64,000 bases of DNA from Prostheceraeus crozeri. Taxonomy: Eukaryota; Platyhelminthes; Polycladida; Euryleptidae. A model generated the notes under the pieces. It was not told the origin of the DNA. It saw only the letters and a list, made by a program, of their open reading frames with translations, and did not search any database. The translations under genes were made by a program, and so were the position numbers. The DNA lies in the NCBI GenBank assembly GCA_907163375.1, contig CAJQUW010000932.1, positions 124,001-188,000 of the forward strand. Reading direction: 5' to 3'. Of the stretch, positions 44,711 to 54,476 are shown piece after piece (position 1 is the first letter of the stretch; every line of letters begins with the position of its first letter).

Positions 44711-44812
44711 ACTTGCCTGACGATGACCGGCTGGGCCGGTTGAAAGGCCTTGCCTAATAGAAATTCGCATTTAGCCAATACCTGGTTTTGTGGCCTCTCT
44801 CAATGGATAGTA
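44711..44812 (-). repeat. 102 bp inverted repeat, right
   Basis: Reverse complement of 37575-37676. It lies immediately beside the RT YVDD piece. Confidence 0.9.
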
Positions 44813-46600
44813 TGTACAACCATACACAGGTTTCTTACTAATTACAAAGAAACAATCTGCATGATCAAAAGTAAAGACGCGGTTCATTTTTCTGTTCAGA
44901 AAAGTCAAAGTAAGTATATAAGGGAAGTATGGAATCAATGGTTGATTTGTGGCGACAGCTATGATATTACTTTTTCGCCAGCGCTTATAAGCAGCAGTTT
45001 TATTTGATATCGCAATTGACAACAGAATAGTATTGAAATATTAAATGGAAGGGACTGAATAGCTATGTCAAAACTATGAAGCACTGAAAAATTACATAGT
45101 TATCCGTAGACATCTAGAAGACAAAAACATGATGAAGATCCATTTCTATGGCTAAAATGCTAGATTTTTTTTGGTATAGAAATTAATTGATTATTAAGGT
45201 ACTTAATAGACGACTACAAACCATTCTATACGATTTAAAGGGGGACTTATGATTGCATTAATGTACAGTATATGAACGTGTTTACAAACTTTTTGCCTAC
45301 TGAACATCTGAAAATCTTTGTATCGAATCTAGAAATACTTCAGTAGTAAGTAAAACTACACTTCTGGATAGCGCAAGATGGCCGCCGTCGCTGACGTCCC
45401 CCCCTCTGGAACGGCAGAGTGTCGTGGTCGGCCGCCGTGGTGCTTTGAGTCTGACGTCCCCCCCTCTGGAACGACAGAGTGTCGTGGTGTACCGGCCAAG
45501 TGCGTCCGCCAGGTTCGCTGACGTCCCCCCCTCTGGTCGACCGTCGTATAGCGCGCGGTGATGTGCTGTCGAGGTTGGCGTGGTGTGCCGGCCAGGTTGG
45601 GAGGGTGGACTGTCGTAACTCACCTGAAAAAATCCTAAGTGTCAGAGTGGCTTTGTATGGGTAAAATTTTGAAAATTTTCCAAAGTGTGGAATTTCGACC
45701 TGGGACCTTCACCAAAACATTTTTCATCAAATTTCACGGACCCCCCACCCCCCCGACAGCAATCTTCTAACTTTGGTTCTAGTGGACGGATTTTCTCTTA
45801 CAGCTACTCGTTTGAAAGAGGAGAAAAAACTGCTCGACGCCATTTTTGCCGCGAGTCAATCGGACCAGCCGTTCAAAAGTTAGAGCTGTTACAAGATTTT
45901 AGGTCGGAGCTCGCTCACCTGAAAAAATCCTAAGTGTCAGAGTGGCTTTGTATGGGTAAAATTTTGAAAATTTTCCAAAGTGTGTCATTTCGACCTGGGA
46001 CCGTCACCAAAACATTTTTCATCAAATTTCACTGACCTCCCCCCCCTCGGGAGAGCTCGCTTCGATCTTGGCTTCTAGTGGACGGATTTTGTCGTGCAAT
46101 AGCTCGTTTGAAAGCTAAGAGTGAGACAAATTCAGTGAAAGAATCGGCTTGTTCATATCTGTCTTCGTTTAGATGTGAGACGCCATTTTAGATTTTAGGT
46201 CGGAGCTCACCTGAAAAAATCCTAAGTGTCAGAGTGGCTTTGTATGGGTAAAATTTTGAAAATTTTCCAAAGTGTGTCATTTCGACCTGGGACCGTCACC
46301 AAAACATTTTTCATCAAATTTCTCTGAACGAGGGGGGGGAGGTCTGTGAAATTTGATGAAAAATGTTTTGGTGAAGGTCCCAGGTCGAAATTCGGAAGTT
46401 TTAAATTTTTCAAAATTTTCACCACACTGGAGCTCTCACACAGGAATTTTTTCACTTGTGGCATGTTACATGGACATGTGCTGACGCACCGACTTCCCGT
46501 GGTCATATGAGAATGGTTGAGGTGTCATATGATAGAGAATGATGAGACAAATCGTTTGTAACAAACCGCATGTCGCTACGATGAATACTTTCGGAGATAG
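44813..46600. repeat. Repeat-rich spacer: GC-rich minisatellite and 295 bp units
   Basis: At 45387-45535 'gctgacgtccccccctctgg' recurs three times in C/G-rich DNA. At about 45617-45740, 45909-46033 and 46203-46322 a block begins 'tcacctgaaaaaatcctaagtgtcag' and ends '...caaaacatttttcatcaaattt' (period about 295 bp). Its end part is repeated inverted at 46345-46395. The short frames here are readings of these repeats. This may be the outer repeat region of Polinton C. Confidence 0.75.
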
Positions 46601-46624
46601 AGCCATTTTAAGTTTTCTTCCGAG

Positions 46625-46676
46625 CATATATAAACCCCCGACAACGTAAGTCTGATCACTTCATCCAAAGACGAGG
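46625..46676 (+). promoter_or_regulatory. TATA promoter and 5' leader of the 47290 gene
   Basis: 'catatataaac' (46625-46635) is followed about 40 bp later by a leader ending at a consensus donor 'gag|gtaag' (46676). An acceptor 'ttatcttacag' ends at 47236, giving a 561 bp 5' intron. The intron holds a locally GC-rich, possibly structured stretch at 46960-47130 of unknown meaning. Confidence 0.5.
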
Positions 46677-47289
46677 TAAGCGACGGTCGTCGCTCTGAGC
46701 TCCCGATATCGGGTGTTTCAAAGGACTCTATCTTTTGAAGTAGGCAAGCTATCTTCTTACTTCAAAGTTTGTATGATAGAGTTTGATAGTGTCTTTACTA
46801 CTGATAAAATTTTTAAAAGTAGTATGAGTAGTAAAATGCGGAATTTTTTAAAATTCTTAATTTTCAGTTTTTTCAAAGTTTTAACATGTAGACTAAGGTT
46901 TTCAAGTATGCTGAGTTCAAATCTGCTATTAGATTTGAAATTTAACTAAGTCTAAGGCAGCTTTGAGGGGTTAGATCCCAGCTACTGATCACTACCTTTG
47001 ACTCGGCGTTCCTGTTACCACTTCGGGGCAGTGACAATGATGTCTTCAGCTGTAAAGAGCGGGTATCGGGGAAGATCTCTCACTTCCCTAGTGATCAGTA
47101 CAAGGCCTTCGGGCTGTCGACGGGATCGAGTGCCACTCACTACACTCAAATCTATCATTCCTGACTAAGTGTAATACTTTAGGAATATGACTGTACTACA
47201 TGATTCCAAACTTATACAAATTTCATTATCTTACAGTTAACGATACAATCAGGCATGGCTAATGACAGGAACCGCGAATTCCATATTAT

Positions 47290-48420
47290 ATGTGCACATG
47301 TGGGCGAATCAATCGCAGTGCGGACGTCAAGGCGCATGTAAAGAAGGCGGGCACCGACCACATGATTTTCCTGAATAGGGTTGCGTGTGTGAAGTGTAGA
47401 GTGCTGAAGGGTGATGAGGATGAGGCGCGTTTCTATAGAGTGCATGCTGACTGTAGTGGAGGTATGGTGAGTGACGTGCGATTCACGCAGTTGATTGTTA
47501 AAGAGAGGGAGCGAATGTTGGCGATCGAGCGAGAGGGTAAGGTTGAGAATGTTGTTGAGAATGATGAGTTGGCGAGAGCGGTTGCGTCGTTGGAGGCTGA
47601 GATTGGGCGAAAGAGAGTGCTTGAGAGTGATGATGAGGATGATGTGGATTTAGATAGGGAGCGTGTGAGGAAGCGTGTGAGGAAGTTGAGCTCTTCGTCG
47701 TCGGAGGTGTCAAACATTGTCATCACCGACCCCCCGAAGAGCTCATCTTCCCCAAAAGTGAAGAGTGGTGGGATTCGTATGCAGTCGGCGAGGTGGTTGA
47801 AGGATGAAGAGAAGAAGCATGTATCGCAGCAGATGGCGCATGATTTGTTGGTGAATAAGTATGAGAGTTTGAAGAAGGTGAAGGATGAAGTTGTGAAGGA
47901 GTTGGATGAGTTGAAAAAGAAGGAACTGAAGTCGAAGGAGGTAGCGGATGAGAATATTAGAATGAGGCGTAGTGTGACTGATTTGAAGAGTAAGACGCGA
48001 GAGTTGGAAGAGAAGAATGATGAGTGTGAGAAGAGGGCGAGTGCTGCGGAGAGAAGAATGAGAGATGCAGAAGCGAAGTTTGAGGAGATGATGAAGGAGA
48101 TGAGTGTGTTGAGAGCGAGGAATGTTGAGTTGGAGAGGACTGTGGCTCGGCGGGGTGATGAGAGGCAGGCGTATGAGAAGTTGGAGCGCATGAGGGATGA
48201 GTGGAATCGTGTGAATGAGGATCGTTTGTTTGAATTTCACATCCCTATTCGGGATAATCATTTGGACGGCGAAGTACTCGTGAATCAAAATTTAGACGAG
48301 TCCATCATTTGTTATAACGGCCATCCGACGAAAAAATGCCTACACGCCAGCCTGAGAATGCGCGGTCATCTGCACAAATTTTCTATTCGGAAGCGCGCGA
48401 GACTGCCAAAGGATGGCTAA
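47290..48420 (+). CDS. Zinc-binding/coiled-coil accessory protein of Polinton C
   Basis: This 376-residue frame runs from ATG. The N-terminus contains HVKKAGTDHMIF...CVKCRVLKG...HADCSGG, a possible His/Cys zinc site. An acidic Ser linker follows (VLESDDEDDVDLD and KLSSSSSEVSN), then a long coiled coil (about 170-310, e.g. KVKDEVVKELDELKKKELKS). The plan matches the spliced gene of Polinton B at 16.4-18.8 kb. Base composition is markedly G-rich on this strand. A short upstream ORF from ATG 47254 overlaps the start. A small 3' intron (about 48424-48485, gtaagt...ttgcag) precedes a histone-like stem-loop. Role unknown, possibly regulatory. Confidence 0.6.
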   Translation: MCTCGRINRSADVKAHVKKAGTDHMIFLNRVACVKCRVLKGDEDEARFYRVHADCSGGMVSDVRFTQLIVKERERMLAIEREGKVENVVENDELARAVASLEAEIGRKRVLESDDEDDVDLDRERVRKRVRKLSSSSSEVSNIVITDPPKSSSSPKVKSGGIRMQSARWLKDEEKKHVSQQMAHDLLVNKYESLKKVKDEVVKELDELKKKELKSKEVADENIRMRRSVTDLKSKTRELEEKNDECEKRASAAERRMRDAEAKFEEMMKEMSVLRARNVELERTVARRGDERQAYEKLERMRDEWNRVNEDRLFEFHIPIRDNHLDGEVLVNQNLDESIICYNGHPTKKCLHASLRMRGHLHKFSIRKRARLPKDG

Positions 48421-48521
48421 CTTGGTAAGTGAAAAGTAAATAAGATAGTATATCCTAGTCTAATACATATCATTTTCATTGCAGATCTTTGCCCGCCTTC
48501 ACCACCCCATCACGACGCTCT

Positions 48522-48660
48522 CGAGAACGAACCATCGGCTCTCTTAAGGGCCACCTAGAGGCAAGACATGATAGAACCTCCACGCAGTTTGCCCTGGGCA
48601 GTCTTCGGACTGGCGAATACTATCATTAAGTTGAATCTGCTATCAGTCAACTTGAACGTT
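48522..48660 (+). repeat. 139 bp module, copy 1 (with histone-like stem-loop)
   Basis: Begins CGAGAACGAACCATC and ends ACTTGAACGTT. It matches copies at 48998 and 49521 with only a few differences. The stem-loop is at 48537-48552. It sits between the 47290 gene and the TATA box of the 48717 gene. Confidence 0.95.
48537..48552 (+). terminator. Histone-mRNA-like 3' stem-loop, copy 1
   Basis: GGCTCT-CTTA-AGGGCC forms a 6 bp stem with one G-U pair and a 4 base loop. It is followed by ACC and a purine-rich 'gaggcaagacatga'. The pattern resembles the replication-dependent histone 3' processing signal (GGCYCT-loop-AGRGCC-ACC, then purine element). Confidence 0.6.
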
Positions 48661-48677
48661 GCGTCGCGTTAGAGGGG

Positions 48678-48685
48678 TATATAAA
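48678..48685 (+). promoter_or_regulatory. TATA box of the 48717 gene
   Basis: TATATAAA lies 32 bp before the ATG, with 'tctcatttcatttcatttcaatc' as the short leader region. Confidence 0.7.
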
Positions 48686-48716
48686 CCACTGCCTCTCATT
48701 TCATTTCATTTCAATC

Positions 48717-48983
48717 ATGCAGACGCCGAACAGTCAAGTCAGCTCTCCTCGCGGACCGCAGTTAAGGCCGCGAAATTTATTTGAGGAGTTTGTCAGGCTA
48801 GAGGAGCAAGACAGAGTCCACAATAATCTTGCTCGGATTGGCAATCCGATGACAGCAACTGCTGTCAATCCAACGGAATGGCGCTACATTCCACTTTTCA
48901 GCCATGTACCAGTTAGTGTGGAAGTCGACAGCTCTACCAAAGAGAGAGTCAAAGACTCTCTCAGCAGAATTGGTAGGGTGTAG
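48717..48983 (+). CDS. Small intronless accessory protein, 88 residues
   Basis: Runs from ATG to TAG with no break. It has a basic Pro/Ser start (QTPNSQVSSPRGPQLRPRN), then a helical segment (LFEEFVRLEEQDRVHNNLARIG), then TEWRYIPLFSHVPVSVEVDS and a repeat of the 'LSRIGRV' type (NLARIG and SLSRIG). A TATA box lies close upstream and a histone-like stem-loop 29 bp after the stop. No family is recognised. The compact promoter-ORF-stem-loop unit resembles a histone gene in layout only. The protein is not a histone. Confidence 0.65.
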   Translation: MQTPNSQVSSPRGPQLRPRNLFEEFVRLEEQDRVHNNLARIGNPMTATAVNPTEWRYIPLFSHVPVSVEVDSSTKERVKDSLSRIGRV

Positions 48984-48997
48984 GATGACGTTACTCC

Positions 48998-49136
48998 CGA
49001 GAACGAACCACCGGCTCTCTTAAGGGCCACCATGGGGCAAGACATGATAGAACCTCCACGCGGTTTGCCCTGGGCAGTCTTCGGACTGGCGAATACTATC
49101 ATTTAATTGAATCTGCTATCAGTCAACTTGAACGTT
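48998..49136 (+). repeat. 139 bp module, copy 2
   Basis: Same module as 48522-48660 and 49521-49659. It follows the 48717 gene and precedes the TATA box of the 49250 gene. Confidence 0.95.
49013..49028 (+). terminator. Histone-mRNA-like 3' stem-loop, copy 2
   Basis: GGCTCT-CTTA-AGGGCC, then ACCATGGGGCAAGACATG. It starts 29 bp after the 48983 stop codon. Confidence 0.62.
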
Positions 49137-49201
49137 ATGCAGTCGATTGCTATCCCTGAAGCATTCTGATTCGCTGTTGAGAAATTCATTGTTGAAAACC
49201 C

Positions 49202-49208
49202 TATATAA
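49202..49208 (+). promoter_or_regulatory. TATA box of the 49250 gene
   Basis: TATATAA lies 41 bp before the ATG, with the leader ending 'tctcattcaatttcaagtcacg'. Similar spacing and leader wording to the 48717 gene. Confidence 0.7.
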
Positions 49209-49249
49209 GCCAGAAGATTGTAGCGCTTCTCATTCAATTTCAAGTCACG

Positions 49250-49501
49250 ATGGAAGCGACATCTGCCAACAGCATTCCCGTCTTCATCGATGAAGACAAC
49301 GCCATTCCCGAGTTCGTCATACTCGACGAGTGGGATGAAGAGGATGATAAGGGGAAGATCAAGAGGATCGTTTGGACGGATGAGGTGTGGACTCCTAAAA
49401 CCACTCGCATCCGAAAGGTGCCAGATGCACCAGCACGACCTCGGCGGTATAGGGTCTATGACAACCTAGCCGTCATACCTATTGACTATTCCAGCCAATA
49501 G
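49250..49501 (+). CDS. Small intronless acidic accessory protein, 83 residues
   Basis: Unbroken from ATG to TAG. The first half is strongly acidic (IDEDNAIPEFVILDEWDEEDD). The second is basic and Trp/Pro-containing (IKRIVWTDEVWTPKTTRIRKV...PARPRRYRVYDN). The TATA box lies 41 bp upstream of the ATG, and the histone-like stem-loop starts 34 bp after the stop. An acidic-then-basic small protein with its own strong-looking promoter suggests an early regulatory or chromatin-interacting product (inference). No family is recognised. Confidence 0.65.
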   Translation: MEATSANSIPVFIDEDNAIPEFVILDEWDEEDDKGKIKRIVWTDEVWTPKTTRIRKVPDAPARPRRYRVYDNLAVIPIDYSSQ

Positions 49502-49520
49502 TCAACTTAAATTCACACCC

Positions 49521-49659
49521 CGAGAACGAACCATCGGCTCTCTTAAGGGCCACCATGGGGCAAGACATGATAGAACCTCCACGCGGTTTGCCCTGGGCAG
49601 TCTTCGGACTGGCGAATACTATCATTAAGTTGAATCTGCTATCAGTCAACTTGAACATT
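49521..49659 (+). repeat. 139 bp module, copy 3
   Basis: Third near-identical copy, after the 49250 gene. No TATA-driven ORF was recognised after it. Confidence 0.95.
49536..49551 (+). terminator. Histone-mRNA-like 3' stem-loop, copy 3
   Basis: GGCTCT-CTTA-AGGGCC, then ACCATGGGGCAAGACATG, 34 bp after the 49501 stop. Confidence 0.62.
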
Positions 49660-50000
49660 GTAAATGAAGTTCGGTGTAATACTTCCTTTCGACAGGTGTT
49701 CCTGTAAAGGGCGGCGGTGAAACCCGTAGCTATGTATACCGCAAGGGACATTCGGCAATGGTCAATCTTGTTTAACCTCTCTGCGTCATGTTTGCAAGTG
49801 ATTGCCTCTGTCTCAACGTAGTATGCATTCGCGCCAGGGTGACATTTAGCCAACTGTCGAAGGTTGCCTAAAACTTTCCATTGCATACGTTATGAGAACC
49901 ATGAGTTCTACCTGTCTCTATCAATGAGACGAATTGATGAATGGAATGAAATGGGAGGACACTCACGCGCCACACGCAACATAACACACTTCTCTCTTCC
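49660..50000. other. Non-coding or unrecognised stretch
   Basis: A leftward frame crosses copy 3 of the module and continues here (KCHPGANAYYVETEAITC...). It depends on repeat sequence and has no recognised domain, so I do not call a gene. Nothing else is seen. Confidence 0.4.
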
Positions 50001-50406
50001 GTAGTCTAACAAGCTCTTTACACATGGATCGCAGTCGATTGCTATCCCTGTATCAGAAGTGTAAGCTATCTTAATTTTATTTGACACTATTTCATCTACC
50101 ATCATCGTCCATATGAAATGTTTTAAGATTTACAAGTTAGACTAAGCGTGCTACTATTTCCAAATGAAAAAGTATACATGGTTAAATCATCCACTGAAGC
50201 TCATCCGTAGTCTAACAAGCTCTTTACACATGGATCGCAGTCGATTGCTATCCCTGTATCAGAAGTGTAAGCTATCTTAATTTTATTTGACACTATTTCA
50301 TCTATCATCATCGCCCATATGAAATGTTTTAAGATTTACAAGTTAGACTAAGCGTGCTACTATTTCCAAATGAAAAAGTATACATGGTTAAATCATCCAC
50401 TGAAGC
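50001..50406 (+). repeat. 206 bp tandem duplication
   Basis: Units 50001-50206 and 50207-50406 start GTAGTCTAACAAGCTC and end near 'catccactgaagc', with about two differences. The 'gcagtcgattgctatccctg' part also occurs at 49139-49158, after module copy 2. Confidence 0.95.
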
Positions 50407-50458
50407 CCCATTCAAGTAAGTCAGTATGAAAGCAAAGATAATACGAAATAAAAATTTA

Positions 50459-50905
50459 TTATGGCATGTATTTCAAAAGGTCTTCATCGTCAATATCGTC
50501 CCAGAGTCTGGCTTCACATAGATAACAAAAACAGTTCAGTTGCTTTAATCGTTCTTCCACTGCGAGCCTCACTTTGTCGATGTACTCCCACTCCGCCATA
50601 GTTCGTGGCTGGGAGTCAGGGGTGTACCACTCCCATAATTGGTGGAGGAATTTCGTGCTGGTGATCTCCATCACATCGTCAGTATCGTACTGGAGATACT
50701 TCCACCTCACGCCTGTTAAGTCGGGACACTCCTTCTCACATACACTCTCTTCATTGTCCGCTGGTAATGACAACTTTCTGATATTGTCCAGTCGGTACAC
50801 CTTCTCTACCTTCCCCTTCGTTGGAGCGTTTAGTGCAACGAGCGCCTTTGGTGTTGAGGATGGAGAAGAGAATTTTGTGTTTGGTGTTGTCGGAGGGCTT
50901 GTCAT
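50459..50905 (-). CDS. Hypothetical 148-residue Polinton accessory protein
   Basis: Unbroken leftward frame from ATG 50905. The Ser/Thr/Pro-rich start (SPPTTPNTKFSSPSSTPKAL) is followed by a globular part with WKYLQYDTDDVMEITS, FLHQLWEWYTPDSQP and a Cys pair (CFCYLCEARLWDDID). AATAAA on the minus strand lies just past the stop (about 50450). It is divergent from polymerase through a shared CCAAT/TATA promoter, the same arrangement as the 148-residue gene at 20748. Function unknown. Co-expression with polymerase is inferred. Confidence 0.6.
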   Translation of the reverse strand: MTSPPTTPNTKFSSPSSTPKALVALNAPTKGKVEKVYRLDNIRKLSLPADNEESVCEKECPDLTGVRWKYLQYDTDDVMEITSTKFLHQLWEWYTPDSQPRTMAEWEYIDKVRLAVEERLKQLNCFCYLCEARLWDDIDDEDLLKYMP

Positions 50906-51143
50906 GTTGACTGTGAATAATAACTTTGAAATGTTTTCTAATTCTTAAGTATCAACAAGCAACCAATCAGAATGAACAGCCAATGAATGATGAATATGAA
51001 AGTATATATGTAAAGTGACATTCGTGTCATTTCACTCTGTCTTTGTGACATATAAATAAGGTGTTCTCTGGCGTACAAGTGAACTGCTCTCTCGTGAAGT
51101 CTCTATCTTGTTGAAGTATCAACCTTAAACTTGATTTCGTTGA
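50906..51143. promoter_or_regulatory. Bidirectional promoter between accessory gene and polymerase
   Basis: CCAAT boxes lie at about 50961 and 50983. 'gtatatatgta' (about 51002) can serve the leftward gene, and 'catataaata' (about 51050) the polymerase side. Confidence 0.5.
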
Positions 51144-54100
51144 AATGGTAAGTTGAAAATTTCTTCACTCATCTCCCTCAAACGTGTGGTTAATAGCATC
51201 TTCCTCAATTTCAGGCATCAACTTCATCACCAACGCCCTCTGTTCTCGAGGAAAGTTTAGAGTTGTTGAGTCAAAGTAGGTTGTAACAATACACTGAGAC
51301 TTGAACAGAGATGACAGAATGATTTCTCTTTCAGGTGATGTGAGTTCCAGCTCAGGACTCTCGCGACAAGGCAACGAGTGGGAATGTGCCGACTGCGGAC
51401 ATATGTTTACAAGGAAGCACAGTCTCCTTCGACACATCAAACAACGTGTGTGTCAACGCAAAGCGGCGTCAATCTCCGGAGGTGAAGTTGATTCTGACGA
51501 TGACATCTCCTTTCCTTGCGATTTGTGCCCTCTTTCTTTTGATAGTCACTTTCAGCGATCTTCGCACAGACTTCAACACACGCATGCAAACGATCACTAC
51601 ACCAACGGTACCTCTACCATCTCCCTCATTAATGTTTCACATAATAATTTAGTACGCGACTACTGCATGGAGTCCAATACTCAAATAGTAGATTTTCCTG
51701 AGTGGCTCCTTCAAAATTCTAACATTATCGAAGCGCTCTTCAACAATTTAGACAATTTTAGAATGAGGGCGCTCATCTACCTTAAACTAAAATATATTAA
51801 AATAGATTTTCAAACGGGTCAAGTGACGGAGAGAATACAGTTTCATGTTCCTTCCTCTTCCGCAACCGAAGTTGTAGACTGCGAGTCTTGGCTAAATTTT
51901 CACATTCAATGTTTAAAATCAAATGTAGATAAATTCAATCAGCGCGACAGCGCTCTCATTTTTGATGGTGTGGACTCAGCCATATTCAAAATTTCCCTAT
52001 TAGAAAGTCATGCAGCTCGAGGCACATTTAAACTACCAAAAACGTTGTATAATAAGAAAGCTGTCATCAATGTCGATTGTAAATCACAGTGTTTCAAATA
52101 TGCAGTCCTATCCATCCTTCACTATAATGATATCAACGCGAATCGAAATCATACCTATAGCTATAGACAGTGGGAGGATGAACTAGACTTTGAAGGTTGT
52201 GATAGTAACAACATGAAAATCAAAGATGTAGAAACGTTCGAAAAACATAATAAGATTAAAATTGTCGTTCACGTGTGGGAGAAGGGGTTGAAGGGTGCCC
52301 GCTATAATTCACGTTCAACTTGTCATGAACGTGTAGTCAACCTCTTATTAGTAAAACAAGATGATAGCGAGGAATGGCACTACTGTGGTATTCCCAAAAT
52401 CTCTCGCTTGTACACTCACTTGGGGCACTCTAAAAGAGGTGAACATTTTGTATGCGACCGCTGCATCCGCTCCTTTTGGAGTAAAGATAAATTTGAAACT
52501 CACTATGAATGGTGCAAGCGAGGTAAATTACAAATGGAACGCATGCCCAAAGATAAAATATTTTCACATAGGGATAATGGTGACGAATTAAGTCCCCTGC
52601 GTGTCATTTACGCAGACATAGAATGCTACATTGATGATATCATCCACAAGCCAGCAGCCATATCCTGCTATGAAGTATGGCATGACCACTTCAGGAATAG
52701 ACAAAACAAAATGCATACTTGGCAAGGTGAAGATTGCATTTCAAAATTTCTAGAATTTCTCGATAAAGCTGCTAAATTTCAACAATCATATGATTCCCAA
52801 TTGCAGCGTAAGTCACTACATATGTCAGATGAAGACAAACAAAAATTTGAAAGTTGCACATCGTGCCCTAAATGTCATAAAACGTTTGATGACGATAAAA
52901 TTAAGAAAGTGCGTGATCATGATCACATCACTGGTAAATTTAGAAACGCATTCTGCTCCAAATGTAGCTTTTCACTTAGGTTGATACGTCGTGTACTACC
53001 CGTCATTTTTCATAACTTTAAGGGCTACGACAGTCATATGCTCATAAAAGGAGGGTTGAGCCAGATGAAATCGTGGCAGTTTAATGTAATAGCGCAAACG
53101 AGAGAAAAATTCATGGCAATGACAGCGAAAGTACCAGTAGATAAAACTAAAGAAAATAAGACAGTCTTTATCGAAATAAAATTTTTAGATTCATTCCAAT
53201 TCATGTCAGCGTCACTAGCTTCTCTCGTTCGTAATCTCAAGTTTCTTCCCCATAGTCAAACTTTGAAGAAACACTATCCAAACTTAACGGATGAAATAAT
53301 CACTCGCAAAGGAGTCTTTCCTTATGCGTATTTTAGCTCAATGTCTAAACTAAATGAAACAACCCTTTCTTCCATTGACAAATTCCAAAACGATTTGACG
53401 GGTCAAGATTGTCCAGTAGAAGATTATGAACATGCTCAAGAGGCATGGTTAAAATTTGATTGTAAAACGTTTGGCGATTATATGATCGCTTACTTAGAAT
53501 TAGATGTCATTTTGCTGGTTGATGTCTTTCAGGAATTTCGACGAGTGGCATTAGAAGAAGACAAATTAGATCCTGTCCACTTTGTCAGTCTACCAGCCAT
53601 GTCCTTTAAATCAGCCTTTAAAATGACTGGTGAGACCATTCATCTCTTACAAGACCCGGAGATGTATAATATATTTGAGCGCGGAAGACGCGGTGGTCTC
53701 ACATTTGTAAATAAACATCATATAAAATCTGAAACAGTAGGTGATGATCATATCCACCTAAAGTACTATGACCAAAATAATTTATATGGCAGTTCACTGT
53801 CTAAACCACTACCTCATTCCGAGTTTAGTTGGTTAAATCAAGATGAGCTTGAGTATTAATCCAACCCTTCAAACATACTGAAGATTCCAGATGAAGGTGA
53901 TTGGGGATATTATTTTGAAGTGGATTTGATTTATCCAAATAGCATTAAAAATAAAACTGCTGATTTCCTACTCGCACCTGAATCTGGTGAAGTGACTGAA
54001 GATATGTTTTCACCATTCATGTCACAATTTCATAATAACTTAACAGAGTGTGGACAGCCAAGGTGCAAACCATGCCGCAAACTTTTACTCACCCAATATG

Positions 54101-54476
54101 ATAAGAAAAATTATCTCGTACACTTATGCATACTAAAATTCTATTTAGAAATGGGCATGCTTCTAAAGTCAGTTCACCGCATTGTCAAATTTAGACAGAA
54201 AGCCTTCCTCAAACCCTACATAGATAGTAACAGTCAAAAACGTGCACTCGTCCAAAATAATTTTGAAAAGGATTTTTATAAATATAAGAATAACAGTCTT
54301 TTCGGAAAGACCATGGAGGATGTTAGAAAACGTATGAACTACAAACTAGTCGTTGATGAACAAAAATATCACAAATTGACCTCATCACCTCTTTTCATTG
54401 ATGGAGACATCATCGATGAGGATCTTGTAGGTGTTAAAATGATAAAATCAGAAGTTGAGTTGTGCAAACCCATCTA

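Larger units (their letters stand above)
37575..44812 (-). mobile_element. Penelope-like element 2, split by a 5.9 kb insertion
   Basis: Two 102 bp segments (37575-37676 and 44711-44812) are perfect or near-perfect inverted copies and bound the unit. Between them, read leftward, come an RT motif-C piece (RYVDDILA, 44669-44693), a 5.9 kb foreign insertion (38730-44667), the RT C-terminal part and a GIY-YIG domain. The RT motifs upstream of YVDD are missing, so the copy is also 5' truncated. Confidence 0.75.

Noticed and set aside
44236-46500. Short frames between PLE 2 and Polinton C
   Set aside because: They follow the 295 bp and GC-rich repeats and change frame from unit to unit.
46713-46949. 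Rightward 78-codon frame
   Set aside because: It lies within the predicted 5' intron of the 47290 gene and has Phe/Ser/Lys-rich chance composition.
46960-47130. Possible tRNA or snRNA in the 5' intron
   Set aside because: The region is GC-rich and looks structured, but I could not form a cloverleaf with T-loop GGTTCRA or A/B boxes, nor a known snRNA motif.
47433-48288. Long antisense frames over the coiled-coil gene
   Set aside because: They are shadows of a strongly purine-biased coding strand (Ser/Leu/His-rich antisense).
48717-49501. Histone genes
   Set aside because: TATA box, intronless ORF and stem-loop fit, but neither protein has a histone fold sequence. One is strongly acidic.
49479-49886. 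Leftward 135-codon frame with Cys residues
   Set aside because: Half of it is antisense to the 139 bp module, and the same antisense peptide appears at the other module copies.
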